A stretch of 64,000 bases of DNA, from NCBI RefSeq assembly GCF_000012945.1, contig NC_007510.1, positions 2,728,001 through 2,792,000 on the forward strand. The letters run 5' to 3'. The translations under genes and the position numbers were made by a program. This document shows positions 47,788 to 58,133 of this stretch, in pieces. Every line of letters begins with the position of its first letter. Positions within the stretch are counted from its first letter, which is position 1. The stretch comes from Burkholderia lata. Its GTDB lineage: Bacteria > Pseudomonadota > Gammaproteobacteria > Burkholderiales > Burkholderiaceae. The notes beneath the pieces were generated by a model. It searched no databases, was not told the DNA's origin, and worked only from the letters and a program-made list of their open reading frames with translations.

Positions 47788-47862
47788 CGAGCTTTGGCAA
47801 ACCTTTCCGACCGCGTCCGACGCGGCCGAGAGCCATTCGGCGCCGCTGCGCCCGTTGTCACC

Positions 47863-48771
47863 GTGACCGATTCCAAAACACTCGCAGATCGCATCGAAGA
47901 TCTGCTTCCCCAGACGCAATGCACGAAGTGCGGCTATAACGGCTGCCGCCCGTACGCCGAGGCAATCGCCGCCGGCGACGCGAACTACAACCAGTGCCCG
48001 CCCGGCGGCGCCGAAGGCATCGCGCGCCTGTCGAGCCTGCTCGGCAAACCGGTGATTCCGCTGAACCCCGTCAACGGCAGCGAGCATCCGCGCGCGGTCG
48101 CCTTCATCGACGAAAGCCTGTGCATCGGCTGCACGCTGTGCATGCAGGCGTGCCCGGTCGACGCGATCGTCGGCGCGCCGAAGCAGATGCACACGATCAT
48201 CGAATCGCTGTGCACCGGTTGCGACCTGTGCGTGCCGCCCTGCCCGGTCGACTGCATCGCGATGCTGCCGGTGACCGGCGAACGCACCGGCTGGGACGCG
48301 TGGTCGCAGGAACAGGCCGATGCCGCGCGCGAACGCCACGACCTGCGGCTCGCGCGCCAGCGCCGCGAACGCGAGGCCGCCGAAGCGCGCGCGGCCGCAC
48401 GCCGCGCGGCCAGTGCCGCGAAGCCGGCTGCGGCCCAGGCGGAAACGCAATCCGCCGCGCCGGCCGCCGCACCGGCCGCAGACGACGCCGAAGCGAAGAA
48501 GCGCGCGATCATCGCCGCCGCGCTCGAGCGGGCGCGCAAGAAGAAGGAAGAGCTGTCCGGGCAAGACGCCGGGCCGAAGAACACCGAAGGCGTGAGCGCA
48601 GCCGTCCAGGCGCAGATCGATGCGGCCGAGGCGCGCCGCAAACGGCTCGCCGAACAGCAGGCCCAACGCGACGCCGAAGCGGCGGCCGCGAACGGCAATG
48701 ACAAAGAGAACGACGCAGGCAACGACGGCCCCGGTGGCCCGTCCGCACCGCCCGACCAGAACGCTCCATGA
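47863..48771 (+). CDS. rnfB: RnfB/RsxB-type ferredoxin, soluble orphan form
   Basis: 302 residues from the GTG at 47863. A Fe-S domain starts LADRIEDLLPQTQCTKCGYNGCRPYAEAIA (C-x2-C-x4-C type), followed by two 4Fe-4S ferredoxin motifs CIGCTLCMQACP and CTGCDLCVPPCP. The usual N-terminal membrane anchor is missing. A ~140-residue Ala/Arg/Glu-rich coiled-coil tail is added. No other rnf/rsx genes lie nearby. It overlaps nth by 4 bases (ATGA), so it is translationally coupled and may supply electrons or Fe-S cluster maintenance to Nth (inference). Confidence 0.88.
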   Translation: MTDSKTLADRIEDLLPQTQCTKCGYNGCRPYAEAIAAGDANYNQCPPGGAEGIARLSSLLGKPVIPLNPVNGSEHPRAVAFIDESLCIGCTLCMQACPVDAIVGAPKQMHTIIESLCTGCDLCVPPCPVDCIAMLPVTGERTGWDAWSQEQADAARERHDLRLARQRREREAAEARAAARRAASAAKPAAAQAETQSAAPAAAPAADDAEAKKRAIIAAALERARKKKEELSGQDAGPKNTEGVSAAVQAQIDAAEARRKRLAEQQAQRDAEAAAANGNDKENDAGNDGPGGPSAPPDQNAP

Positions 48772-49412
48772 ACGCCAGCAAACGACGCGCGATCTACGAA
48801 ACGCTGCAGAGCCTCAATCCGCATCCGACCACCGAGCTCGAATACTCGACGCCGTTCGAGTTGCTGATCGCCGTGATGCTGTCCGCGCAGGCGACCGATG
48901 TATCGGTCAACAAGGCGATGCGGAAGATGTTTCCGGTCGCGAATACCCCGCGACAAATCGTCGCACTCGGCGAAGAAGGCGTCACCGAGTACATCAAGAC
49001 GATCGGCCTGTACCGGACCAAGGCGAAGAACGTGGTCGCGACGTGCCGGATCCTGCTGGACCGCTACGACGGCGAGGTGCCGGCCGATCGCGAAGCGCTC
49101 GAAGGGCTGCCGGGCGTCGGCCGCAAGACCGCGAACGTCGTGCTGAACACCGCGTTCGGCCAGCCGACGATCGCGGTCGACACGCACATCTTCCGCGTCG
49201 CGAACCGCACCGGGCTCGCGCCGGGCAAGGACGTGCGCGCCGTCGAGGCCGCGCTCGAGAAGTTCACGCCGAAAGAATTCCTGCAGGACGCGCATCACTG
49301 GCTGATCCTGCACGGGCGCTACGTTTGCAAGGCCCGCAAGCCCGAATGCTGGCACTGCGTGATCGAGCCGCTGTGCGAATTCAGGCCGAAGACGCCGCCG
49401 CCCAACGAGTGA
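48768..49412 (+). CDS. nth: Endonuclease III
   Basis: 214 residues. HhH motif LPGVGRKTANVVLNTAFG carries the catalytic Lys; VDTHIFRVANR carries the catalytic Asp; the 4Fe-4S site C-x6-C-x2-C-x5-C is complete near the C-terminus (CKARKPECWHCVIEPLC). It excises oxidised pyrimidines and cuts AP sites. Coupled to rnfB, as in the rsx-nth operon of enteric bacteria. Confidence 0.96.
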   Translation: MNASKRRAIYETLQSLNPHPTTELEYSTPFELLIAVMLSAQATDVSVNKAMRKMFPVANTPRQIVALGEEGVTEYIKTIGLYRTKAKNVVATCRILLDRYDGEVPADREALEGLPGVGRKTANVVLNTAFGQPTIAVDTHIFRVANRTGLAPGKDVRAVEAALEKFTPKEFLQDAHHWLILHGRYVCKARKPECWHCVIEPLCEFRPKTPPPNE

Positions 49413-49562
49413 CGCGCAACCGCGGCTGACGTGCCGCAGACCGGCCGGCGCGATGCAGCCGGATGCCGGATGCCCGCCGCGTCGGTCGTTGCCCGGCCGG
49501 CAAACCGCAACCGCGATAGCGCGTAGCCACTCGCGCCATCGCCGCCGCTTTCCCCTTCCTCA

Positions 49563-50492
49563 CTACGCGTTGGACGTCGCCGTCGCATCGTCAGCCGCCG
49601 CGCCACCTGCGCGCACCAGCGCCAGCACGGCAGCCAGAATCGCGACGCCGCCCGCCCACTGCAGCGGCGACAGCGCTTCGCCGAACAGCAGCGCCGCGAG
49701 CGCGACCGTCACGACCGGTTCGAGCGTCGACAGCATCGACGTGCGCGCGGCCCCGAGCCGCTCGAGCCCGGCAAAGAACGCGAGCATCGCCGCAACCGTC
49801 GACACGAGCGCGATCGCGAGCATCGACGCCCAGCCACCGGCCGTCGCGGGCCAGCGCGGCGGCGCACCGAACGCGGCAGTCCGCACGACGGCGATCGCCA
49901 CGAGCGTCGCAGTCGCCGACAGGCAGATGATCGCGGTGGTCGCGAGCGGATCGACGCCGCGCGTCGCCTTCGTGCCGCCGACGATGTACAGCGAGTAGAT
50001 CACCGCGGCGGCCAGTGCGAGCGCGATCCCGAGCGGCTCGCCATGCCCGCCGCCGACCATCAGCGCCGAACCCGCGACGCACAGCACGAGCGCGACGGCC
50101 TTCGCGCGCGTGAGGCGCTCGCCGAGCCACCACGCGGCCAGCAGCGTGACGAAAGCCGGATACAGGTACAGCAGCAGCGCGACGAGGCTCGCCTGCGCGT
50201 GCTGCAGCGCGCTGAAATAGCAGAACGACTGCCCGACGTAGCCGAGCGCGCCCATCGCCACCAGCGGCGCGAGCGCGCGCCCGCGCGGCCATGCGACGCG
50301 ACGATGCCGTGCGATCGCGGCGAGCACCGCGCCACCGATCGCGAAGCGCACGATCAGCAGCCCGAGCACGTCGACGCCGGCCGCATACGCGTAGCGGCCG
50401 AAGATCGCCATCGCGCCGAACGCGGCGGCGGACAGCGCGACGTAGAGCGTGCCCTGCAGGGCGGCGGACGATGGGCGGGTGGTGGCGGTCAT
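49563..50492 (-). CDS. EamA-family (DMT) transporter
   Basis: 309 residues with ten transmembrane helices in two EamA repeats; the second repeat has LSTVAAMLAFFAGLERLGAA and TSMLSTLEPVVTVALAALLFGE, typical of the family. Substrate unknown; such proteins often export metabolites or amino acids. Monocistronic in appearance. Confidence 0.87.
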   Translation of the reverse strand: MTATTRPSSAALQGTLYVALSAAAFGAMAIFGRYAYAAGVDVLGLLIVRFAIGGAVLAAIARHRRVAWPRGRALAPLVAMGALGYVGQSFCYFSALQHAQASLVALLLYLYPAFVTLLAAWWLGERLTRAKAVALVLCVAGSALMVGGGHGEPLGIALALAAAVIYSLYIVGGTKATRGVDPLATTAIICLSATATLVAIAVVRTAAFGAPPRWPATAGGWASMLAIALVSTVAAMLAFFAGLERLGAARTSMLSTLEPVVTVALAALLFGEALSPLQWAGGVAILAAVLALVRAGGAAADDATATSNA

Positions 50493-50762
50493 GACGGAAC
50501 GGGGGCAAGCGGCGTGGCGCCGGAAATCGTCGGAGTGTAACGGCGCGGCGGCGGCGAGCCTAGCCCGCGCTTACCCGTTCCCCGGCGCCGGCTCAGAATG
50601 CGGGCAACCGGCCGGCGCCGCGCGTCTGCACGGCCCGCGCGCCATCGCCATCGCCACGGGCACCGCGCAACCCGCTCCCGCCCGCCGCCAGCGCCGTCCG
50701 CCGACCCGGCGTACAATGCGCGACGCGGCATCACGCCGTCCGAATCACGACGTTTCCCCACC

Positions 50763-51197
50763 ATGTTCAATCCAAGCCGCGACGAAGTGCGTCGCTTTTT
50801 CACCGAGACCTGGCGCAAGCAGCGCGCGGGCGAGATCCTGACGCCGCTGGAAGCGATGGCAGCCGACTGGATCGTCGAGCATCCCGAATACCACGACGAA
50901 CTCGCCGACGCCGATGGCGCGACCGCGCGCGAGTACACGCCCGAGGAAGGCCGCACGAACCCGTTCCTGCACCTGTCGATGCATCTCGCGATCAGCGAGC
51001 AGTTGTCGATCGACCAGCCGCCCGGCATCCGCGCCGCGCATGACAAGCTCGCGGCCAAGCTCGACTCGACCCACGACGCGCAGCACGTGATCATGGAATG
51101 CCTCGGCGAGACGATCTGGGAAGCCCAGCGCACGAGCACGCCGCCCGATACCGACGCATACCTGCAGCGCATCCTGCGCCGCGCATCGCGCGACTGA
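50763..51197 (+). CDS. DUF1841 family protein
   Basis: 144 residues from the Met at 50763. The whole length matches DUF1841: MFNPSRDEVRRFFTETWRK, LTPLEAMAADWIVEHPEYH, NPFLHLSMHLAISEQLSIDQ-PGI, HVIMECLGETIWEAQR. Soluble, mostly helical, function unknown, common in beta- and gammaproteobacteria. Its stop is followed by a strong terminator. Confidence 0.87.
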   Translation: MFNPSRDEVRRFFTETWRKQRAGEILTPLEAMAADWIVEHPEYHDELADADGATAREYTPEEGRTNPFLHLSMHLAISEQLSIDQPPGIRAAHDKLAAKLDSTHDAQHVIMECLGETIWEAQRTSTPPDTDAYLQRILRRASRD

Positions 51198-51239
51198 GCG
51201 CCGCGGCGCCGGCCCCCGGGCGCCTGAGCGCAGGCAAAA

Positions 51240-51267
51240 AAATACCCCGCCTCGGCGGGGTATTTTT
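51240..51267. terminator. Bidirectional terminator between DUF1841 gene and cytochrome genes
   Basis: TACCCCGCC-TC-GGCGGGGTA followed by TTTTT on the plus strand and by a T-run on the minus strand. Confidence 0.88.
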
Positions 51268-51296
51268 GCTGCGCGAGCCCGTCAGGCCCGTCGCGC

Positions 51297-51656
51297 TTAC
51301 TTCTTGAACACGAGATCGGTCTCTTTCAGCGACTCGATGTAGGCAGCGATGTCCTTCATGTCGCTGACCGACAGGCTCTGCACCTGCGCCTGCATGATCG
51401 CGTTGTTGCGACCGAGCAGCGGATTCGTCAGGCCCATCTGGTACTGGCGCATCGCCCACACGAGGTAGTCGGCATGCTGGCCGGCGAGGCGCGGATATTC
51501 GGCGTTGATCGGCTTGTTCATCTGCGCGCCGTGGCAGGCGGCGCAGTTGTGCGACTCGACCAGCTCCTTGCCCTTCGTGGTGTCCGCCGCGTGCGCGGTA
51601 CCGATCGCGAGGCCGGCCGCCAGTGCAACCGCCGCCGTCTTGAATGCGTTGTTCAT
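51297..51656 (-). CDS. Periplasmic class I cytochrome c (monohaem)
   Basis: 119 residues. Sec signal peptide ending AHA-AD; haem site CAACH; axial Met candidates in the C-terminal half. Tyr/Leu segment YPRLAGQHADYLVWAMRQYQ is typical of cytochrome c4/c553-like domains. Second gene of a two-cytochrome operon, 40 bp after the first. Probably passes electrons to a terminal oxidase. Confidence 0.9.
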   Translation of the reverse strand: MNNAFKTAAVALAAGLAIGTAHAADTTKGKELVESHNCAACHGAQMNKPINAEYPRLAGQHADYLVWAMRQYQMGLTNPLLGRNNAIMQAQVQSLSVSDMKDIAAYIESLKETDLVFKK

Positions 51657-51696
51657 GAATGCTCCTGTCCCGCCGGTCAGATCGGCGGCGCGCGCT

Positions 51697-52056
51697 TTAC
51701 TTGTAGGGATTGTCCTTCGTGTCGGCCTTCTGCACGGCGTAGTACGCCGCCAGATCCGCGATGTCCTGGTCCGTCAGCGAACCGGCGATCGCATTCATCG
51801 ACGGGAAGTGACGATCCTTCTTGCGGTAGGCCTTCAGCGCGTTCTCGAGGTATTGCTGGTTCTGGCCGCCGAGGACAGGCACCCGGTAGACCTCCGGGTA
51901 CGCCGCGCGGTAGTCCTGGATGCCGTGGCAACCGATGCACATGGCGGCCTTGCTCGCCCCGTCCTTCGGGTTGCCGACCACACCGGCCGCCTGCGCGCTG
52001 CCCGCGAGCGCCACGAGCGCTGCGACAACGACGTGTTTGCCGACGAATTTGTTCAT
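51697..52056 (-). CDS. Periplasmic class I cytochrome c (monohaem)
   Basis: 119 residues. Signal peptide ending AQA-AG; haem site CIGCH; VPVLGGQNQQYLENALKAY and the Met in HFPSMNAIAGSLTDQDI as likely axial ligand. The same length and fold as its downstream neighbour, so together they resemble a split dihaem cytochrome c4. Confidence 0.9.
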   Translation of the reverse strand: MNKFVGKHVVVAALVALAGSAQAAGVVGNPKDGASKAAMCIGCHGIQDYRAAYPEVYRVPVLGGQNQQYLENALKAYRKKDRHFPSMNAIAGSLTDQDIADLAAYYAVQKADTKDNPYK

Positions 52057-52301
52057 AGCTCTTGTAACCTAGCTTGAGGGGAAACTGGCGCCAAAGCGGC
52101 AACGGCCCGCGCCGTTATGCTTATCAGGTCGCCACGCAGGCCAAAAAAAACGGCCAGATTGTACCGCGTCGGTGGGGAATGCGTCCACAAGGCGCCCCCG
52201 TTCGCCCCGCCACAGCCCTGCAACGATACGCGGGCGTGGCCCAACCGGACAGCCCTTCTGACTTATACTGGGTTTTTTCCCCGATTGAGAAGAGCGCCGC
52301 C

Positions 52302-53144
<843 letters not shown>

Positions 53145-53171
53145 TCCTCTCTCACCCGCGAAGGCCCGGCC

Positions 53172-54347
53172 ATGCTGCTCAATTTCTTCTACGCGCTGCG
53201 CGCAGCCAAGCTGCCCGTCTCGGTGAAGGAATACCTGACGCTGCTCGAATCGCTGAAGGCCGGGCTGATCTCGCCGTCGATCGACGCGTTCTACTTCCTC
53301 GCGCGGATGACGCTCGTCAAGGACGAGCAGTACTTCGACAAGTTCGACCAGGCGTTCGGCGCGTATTTCCACGGCGTGTCCACCCTGCCGTCCGAAGCAT
53401 TCGACATTCCGCTCGACTGGCTCGAAAAGCGCCTCGAGCGCGAGCTGTCGCCTGAGGAGAAGGCGCAGATCGACGCGATGGGCGGGCTCGACAAGCTGAT
53501 GGAGCGCCTGAAGGAACTGCTCGACGAGCAGAAGGAACGCCACGAAGGCGGCAACAAGTGGATCGGCACCGGCGGCACGTCGCCGTTCGGGCACGGCGGC
53601 TACAACCCGGAAGGCGTGCGCATCGGCGGCCCGTCGAACGGCAACCGCACCGCGGTGAAGGTGTGGGAAGCACGCGCGTATCGCGACTACGACGATTCCG
53701 TCGAGATCGGCACCCGCAACATCAAGGTCGCGCTGCGACGGCTGCGCCGCTTCGCGCGCGAAGGCGCCGCCGAGGAGCTCGACCTGCCCGGCACGATTCG
53801 CAGCACCGCCGCGAACGCGGGCTGGCTCGACCTGCGGATGGTGCCCGAGCGCCACAACAACGTGAAGGTGCTGATGCTGCTCGACGTCGGCGGCTCGATG
53901 GACGACCACATCAAGCGCACCGAAGAGCTGTTCTCGGCCGCGAAGGCCGAATTCAAGCACCTGGAATTCTTCTACTTCCACAACTGCGTGTACGACCACC
54001 TGTGGAAGAACAACCGCCGCCGCCACTCGGAACGCTCCGCAACGTGGGACGTGCTGCACAAGTTCACGCCCGACTACAAGCTGATCTTCGTCGGCGATGC
54101 AACGATGAGCCCGTACGAAGTGCTGCAGCCCGGCGGCTCGGTCGAATACAACAACCCGGAAGCCGGTGCCGTGTGGCTGCGCCGACTCGCCGACCAGTTC
54201 CCCCATCATGCGTGGCTGAACCCGGAGCCCGAGCGGCTATGGGAATACCGGCAATCGGTCGCGGTGATCCGCGACCTGCTCGGCCATCGCATGTATCCGC
54301 TCACGCTCGCAGGCCTCGAAACCGCGATGCGCGCACTCAGCAAGTAA
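53172..54347 (+). CDS. VWA-domain protein, CoxE-like
   Basis: 391 residues, no signal peptide. The N-terminal half is CoxE-like helical (FYALRAAKLPVSVKEYLTLLESL) with an acidic/basic middle; the VWA domain follows with MLLDVGGSMDDHIKR. The metal-site motif is DVGGS rather than DxSxS, so one metal ligand differs. It works with the MoxR ATPase upstream. Confidence 0.87.
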   Translation: MLLNFFYALRAAKLPVSVKEYLTLLESLKAGLISPSIDAFYFLARMTLVKDEQYFDKFDQAFGAYFHGVSTLPSEAFDIPLDWLEKRLERELSPEEKAQIDAMGGLDKLMERLKELLDEQKERHEGGNKWIGTGGTSPFGHGGYNPEGVRIGGPSNGNRTAVKVWEARAYRDYDDSVEIGTRNIKVALRRLRRFAREGAAEELDLPGTIRSTAANAGWLDLRMVPERHNNVKVLMLLDVGGSMDDHIKRTEELFSAAKAEFKHLEFFYFHNCVYDHLWKNNRRRHSERSATWDVLHKFTPDYKLIFVGDATMSPYEVLQPGGSVEYNNPEAGAVWLRRLADQFPHHAWLNPEPERLWEYRQSVAVIRDLLGHRMYPLTLAGLETAMRALSK

Positions 54348-54401
54348 CGACACCCACCAAGACACGAAGGCCGCGTCCGAACGGCCTCCCCCGGAGATAG
54401 C

Positions 54402-55613
54402 ATGAACCCCTTGCCCACCGCGAGCGCCAGCCGCGCCGGCGGCCGCCGCTTTTTCGCCGATACCTCCGTGTCGGCACTCGTCGCCGGCTTCGTCGCGATG
54501 ATGACGGGCTACACGAGCTCGCTCGTGCTGATGTTCCAGGCCGGCCGCGCCGCCCACCTCACCGATGCGCAGATCTCGTCGTGGATCTGGGCGCTGTCGA
54601 TCGGCATGGCGCTGACGACGATCGGCCTGTCGCTGCGCTTTCGCGCGCCCGTCGTCGTCGCGTGGTCGACGCCCGGCGCCGCGCTGCTGATCGCATCGCT
54701 GCCCGGCGTGCCCTACCCCGAGGCGATCGGTGCATTCGTCGTCTGCGCGGTGCTGCTGATGGCCGTCGGCTTGAGCGGGCTGTTCGACACGCTGATGCGC
54801 AAGATTCCGGCCGGCATCGCCGCCGCCTTGCTCGCGGGCATCCTGTTCGAGATCGGCATCGAGATCTTCCGCGCCGCGCAGTTCCAGACGGCGCTCGTGC
54901 TCGCGATGTTCTTCACGTACCTGATCGTCAAGCGGCTCGCGCCGCGTTACGCGATCGTGACGACGCTGATCGTCGGCACGGCGGTCGCCGGCGGTCTCGG
55001 CCTGCTCGACTTCAGCGGCTTTCACGTCGCGTTCGCGAAGCCCGTGTTCACGATGCCCGCGTTCTCGATCGCGTCGATCGTCAGCATCGGCATTCCGCTG
55101 TTCGTCGTCGCGATGGCGTCGCAGAACGTGCCGGGTATCGCGGTGCTGCGCGCGGACGGTTATCAGACCCCGTCGTCGCCGCTGATCGCGACCACCGGCC
55201 TCGCGTCGCTGCTGCTCGCGCCGTTCGGCTCGCACGGCGTCAACCTCGCGGCGATCACGGCCGCGATCTGCACGGGCCCGGAAGCGCACGAGGATCATGC
55301 GAAGCGCTACACGGCCGCCGTGTGGTGCGGCACGTTCTACCTGATCGCGGGGATCTTCGGCGCGACGATCGCCGCGCTGTTCGCGGCGCTGCCGAAGGCG
55401 CTCGTCGTGTCGGTCGCCGCGCTCGCGCTGTTCGGCTCGATCATGAGCGGCCTCGCGAACGCGATGCAGGACGTGAAGCAGCGCGAAGCCGCGCTCGTCA
55501 CGTTCATGGTCACTGCGTCGGGCCTCACGCTGCTGTCGATCGGCTCGGCATTCTGGGGGCTCGTCGCCGGGATCGTCACGCAGGTGATCCTGAACGCGCG
55601 CCGCCCCGCGTGA
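54402..55613 (+). CDS. BenE-family benzoate/proton symporter-like transporter
   Basis: 403 residues with about 12 hydrophobic segments. It matches the BenE family (VAWSTPGAALLIAS, GIAAALLAGILFEIG, VPGIAVLRADGY, APFGSHGVNLAAITAAICTG). Benzoate catabolic genes are absent nearby, so the substrate may be another organic anion. Separated from the VWA gene by 54 bp in the same direction. Confidence 0.88.
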   Translation: MNPLPTASASRAGGRRFFADTSVSALVAGFVAMMTGYTSSLVLMFQAGRAAHLTDAQISSWIWALSIGMALTTIGLSLRFRAPVVVAWSTPGAALLIASLPGVPYPEAIGAFVVCAVLLMAVGLSGLFDTLMRKIPAGIAAALLAGILFEIGIEIFRAAQFQTALVLAMFFTYLIVKRLAPRYAIVTTLIVGTAVAGGLGLLDFSGFHVAFAKPVFTMPAFSIASIVSIGIPLFVVAMASQNVPGIAVLRADGYQTPSSPLIATTGLASLLLAPFGSHGVNLAAITAAICTGPEAHEDHAKRYTAAVWCGTFYLIAGIFGATIAALFAALPKALVVSVAALALFGSIMSGLANAMQDVKQREAALVTFMVTASGLTLLSIGSAFWGLVAGIVTQVILNARRPA

Positions 55614-55781
55614 TGCGGCACGGCGCCCGCCGCTGCGGCCATCGGACACGCCGGAACGTGCCCGACACGAATCGGGCCTAGAATAGCGGATCGGAGGCGG
55701 TGCCCGGCGCCGCCTCGCTTCGCCGCCGCGTTCGCGCGGCCCGTGAGAACCCGGCGCCTTGCGCCCTTCTTCCGAATCGCC

Positions 55782-56735
55782 ATGACTACCGCACTCGACC
55801 AGCTGAAGCAGTACACGACCGTCGTCGCCGACACGGGCGATTTCCAGCAGCTTGCGCAATACCAGCCGCAGGACGCGACCACGAACCCGTCGCTGATCCT
55901 GAAGGCCGTCCAGAAGGACGCGTACAAGCCGATCCTCGAGAAAACCGTCCGCGATCATCGCAACGAAAGCACCGATTTCATCATCGACCGCCTGCTGATC
56001 GCATTCGGCACCGAGATCCTGAAGCTGATCCCGGGCCGCGTGTCGACCGAGGTCGACGCGCGCCTGTCGTTCGACACGCCGCGCTCGATCGACAAGGGCC
56101 GCGAGCTCATCAAGCTGTACGAAGCAGCCGGTATCGGCCGCGAGCGCATCCTGATCAAGCTCGCATCGACGTGGGAAGGCATCCGCGCGGCCGAAGTGCT
56201 GCAGAAGGAAGGGATCAAGTGCAACATGACCCTGCTTTTCTCGCTCGTGCAGGCCGCCGCATGCGCGGAAGCCGGCGCGCAGCTGATCTCGCCGTTCGTC
56301 GGCCGCATCTACGACTGGTACAAGAAGCAGGCCGGCGCCGAGTGGAATGAAGAGAAGGACGGTGGCGCGAACGATCCGGGCGTGCAGTCGGTGCGCCGCA
56401 TCTACACGTACTACAAGACGTTCGGCTACAACACCGAAGTGATGGGCGCGAGCTTCCGCACGACCAGCCAGATCACCGAACTCGCCGGCTGCGACCTGCT
56501 GACGATCAGTCCCGATTTGCTGCAGAAGCTGCAGGACAGCAACGACACCGTCACGCGCAAGCTGTCGCCGGACGCGCTGCAGGACAAGCCCGCCGCGCGC
56601 GTCGCGATCGACGAGGCCGCGTTCCGCTTCCAGCTGAACGACGACGCGATGGCGACCGAAAAGCTCGCCGAAGGCATCCGCGTATTCGCCGCCGATGCGG
56701 TGAAGCTCGAGAAGCTGATCGACTCGCTGCGCTAA
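55782..56735 (+). CDS. tal: Transaldolase (type 1, TalB-like)
   Basis: 317 residues from the ATG at 55782. Active-site Lys in [11 protein letters not shown] (about residue 131), [12 protein letters not shown] at the N-terminus, [19 protein letters not shown] and [15 protein letters not shown]. Length and motifs are those of E. coli TalB. It moves a dihydroxyacetone unit in the pentose-phosphate pathway. Confidence 0.97.
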   Translation: MTTALDQLKQYTTVVADTGDFQQLAQYQPQDATTNPSLILKAVQKDAYKPILEKTVRDHRNESTDFIIDRLLIAFGTEILKLIPGRVSTEVDARLSFDTPRSIDKGRELIKLYEAAGIGRERILIKLASTWEGIRAAEVLQKEGIKCNMTLLFSLVQAAACAEAGAQLISPFVGRIYDWYKKQAGAEWNEEKDGGANDPGVQSVRRIYTYYKTFGYNTEVMGASFRTTSQITELAGCDLLTISPDLLQKLQDSNDTVTRKLSPDALQDKPAARVAIDEAAFRFQLNDDAMATEKLAEGIRVFAADAVKLEKLIDSLR

Positions 56736-56797
56736 GCCGCGACACGCGTCAGCGGCTGTCAGCAACACTGGCAACAGCCGTCAGCACGCACGCCGCA

Positions 56798-56837
56798 CAC
56801 GGCCGCGAACGTCATGTTCGCGGCCGTTTTTATTTTT
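56798..56837 (+). terminator. Intrinsic terminator downstream of tal
   Basis: ACGGCCGCGAAC-GTCAT-GTTCGCGGCCGT followed by TTTTATTTTT. Confidence 0.9.
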
Positions 56838-56978
56838 CATTCCATCGTCAAGCACGCGCACTACAATCCACGTCACGGGTGCGTCGGCCGCCTCCCGAGG
56901 CCCCCTTTCCCAGTCAGTCTTGCACGACGCCGAACCCGCGCAGATGCGCAGGCCGGCTCCCCACTACAGGAGACAACG

Positions 56979-57434
56979 ATGCAAGTCCAACCGTACCTGA
57001 CGTTCTACGGTCGCGCCGACGAAGCCCTTCAGTTCTACGAAAAGGCACTCGGTGCGAAGACGATGTTCAAGATGCATTTCAAGGACGCGCCGCCGAATCC
57101 CGACTACCCGATGACGCCGGAGATGGCCGACAAGGTGATGCACGCGAGCTTCACGATCGGCGACTCGATGATCATGTGCTCGGACGGCGACTGCAGCCAG
57201 CCCGGCGGCGGCATGCACGCCGGCTATTCGCTGTCGCTGAACCCGGCGACGGTCGAGGAAGGCCAGAAGCTGTTCAATGCGCTCGCCGACGGCGGCGAAG
57301 TGACGATGCCGTTCGGCAAGACGTTCTGGGCGCTCGGCTTCGGGATGGCGAAGGATCGTTTCGGCGTGCACTGGATGGTCAACGTCGAGGACCTGTCGCA
57401 GCGCGAGGATCTCGCGCAACGCGCGGGCCAGTAA
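56979..57434 (+). CDS. VOC-family protein (PhnB/glyoxalase-like)
   Basis: 151 residues; CAGGAGACAACG before the ATG. It shows the VOC/PhnB pattern: QPYLTFYGRADEALQFYEKALGA, SFTIGDSMIMCSDG and WALGFGMAKDRFGVHWMVN. The catalytic metal pattern of true glyoxalases is incomplete, as in other PhnB-like proteins. Function unknown. Confidence 0.87.
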   Translation: MQVQPYLTFYGRADEALQFYEKALGAKTMFKMHFKDAPPNPDYPMTPEMADKVMHASFTIGDSMIMCSDGDCSQPGGGMHAGYSLSLNPATVEEGQKLFNALADGGEVTMPFGKTFWALGFGMAKDRFGVHWMVNVEDLSQREDLAQRAGQ

Positions 57435-57489
57435 CGCCCGCGTCAACCGCCCGGACCGCCGCACAACCGCGGCGATCCGGGCGGGACCG

Positions 57490-58038
57490 TTATTTGCGCA
57501 GCACCTCCGCCAGCGCCTGCTCGAGCGTGTCGTTCGAGCGGCACGCGACGCGCGCCCCCTTCTGCTTGCCGGCCGCGACCACGCCGGCCATGCCCGCGAC
57601 GTCGATCGACACGGTCACGCCCTGCGTCGCTTCGTCGACGCGCGTGACGACCTTCAGCGTGTGCGTCACGTTCGACGTCTGCTTGAGTTCGGAACAATCC
57701 AGGAAGTTGCCCGCGTTCGGATAGTCGGCATACGCGGCGGCAACGAGCCCCGCGTCGCGATCGCTGACGCGCACCGCCAGCTTGTGATCTGCGTAGAACT
57801 GCGCAACCGCCGCCCACACTTCGTAATACTTGCGATTGCCGATCACGATGCGCGATGCGGCGTCACCCTTTGCCGCGTCGGACGCGTCGGACGCTTCTGA
57901 CGCGCCGGCCGCATCGTCGGCCGCGTCATGTTTTTCCTGCGACGCATTGCGCGCCGCGTAGCGCTGCCCGGGGCCATACACCGAAATGCAGCCGGTGAGC
58001 GCCGCGCACAGCACGGCGGCCGACAAGATCGTTTTCAT
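57490..58038 (-). CDS. Lipoprotein, hypothetical
   Basis: 182 residues. Lipobox LTGC (Cys17). An acidic repeat (ASEASDASDAAKGDAAS), encoded by GACGCGTCG-type 9-bp repeats, precedes a globular domain with VIGNRKYYEVWAAVAQFYA, DRDAGLVAAAYADYPNAG, two Cys, and a TVSIDVAG strand. It resembles DUF-type lipoproteins that contain a BamC/YajI-like fold, but I do not recognise the family. Third in a lipoprotein gene row read leftward. Confidence 0.8.
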   Translation of the reverse strand: MKTILSAAVLCAALTGCISVYGPGQRYAARNASQEKHDAADDAAGASEASDASDAAKGDAASRIVIGNRKYYEVWAAVAQFYADHKLAVRVSDRDAGLVAAAYADYPNAGNFLDCSELKQTSNVTHTLKVVTRVDEATQGVTVSIDVAGMAGVVAAGKQKGARVACRSNDTLEQALAEVLRK

Positions 58039-58050
58039 CGCGGCCCGCCG

Positions 58051-58125
58051 TCAACGGTAGTACATGTTCGCGCAGCCGGCGAGCAGGATCGGTGCGACCA
58101 GCGCCCACATCAACAGGATTCTCAT
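58051..58125 (-). CDS. 24-residue micro-lipoprotein
   Basis: ATG at 58125, TGA at 58051-58053; GAGG 7-9 bases upstream. The product MRILLMWALVAPILLAGCAN plus MYYR is a complete type II signal peptide with lipobox LAGC, leaving a mature peptide of only seven residues, Cys-Ala-Asn-Met-Tyr-Tyr-Arg. It is paralogous to the neighbouring gene at 58134-58211, with the same C-N-YYR ending. Resembles entericidin-sized lipopeptides in scale only. Confidence 0.6.
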   Translation of the reverse strand: MRILLMWALVAPILLAGCANMYYR

Positions 58126-58133
58126 CGCGCGCC

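Noticed and set aside
47245..47862. Upstream extension of rnfB
   Set aside because: Antisense to the TetR gene and containing the probable promoter; the Fe-S domain starts at the GTG at 47863.
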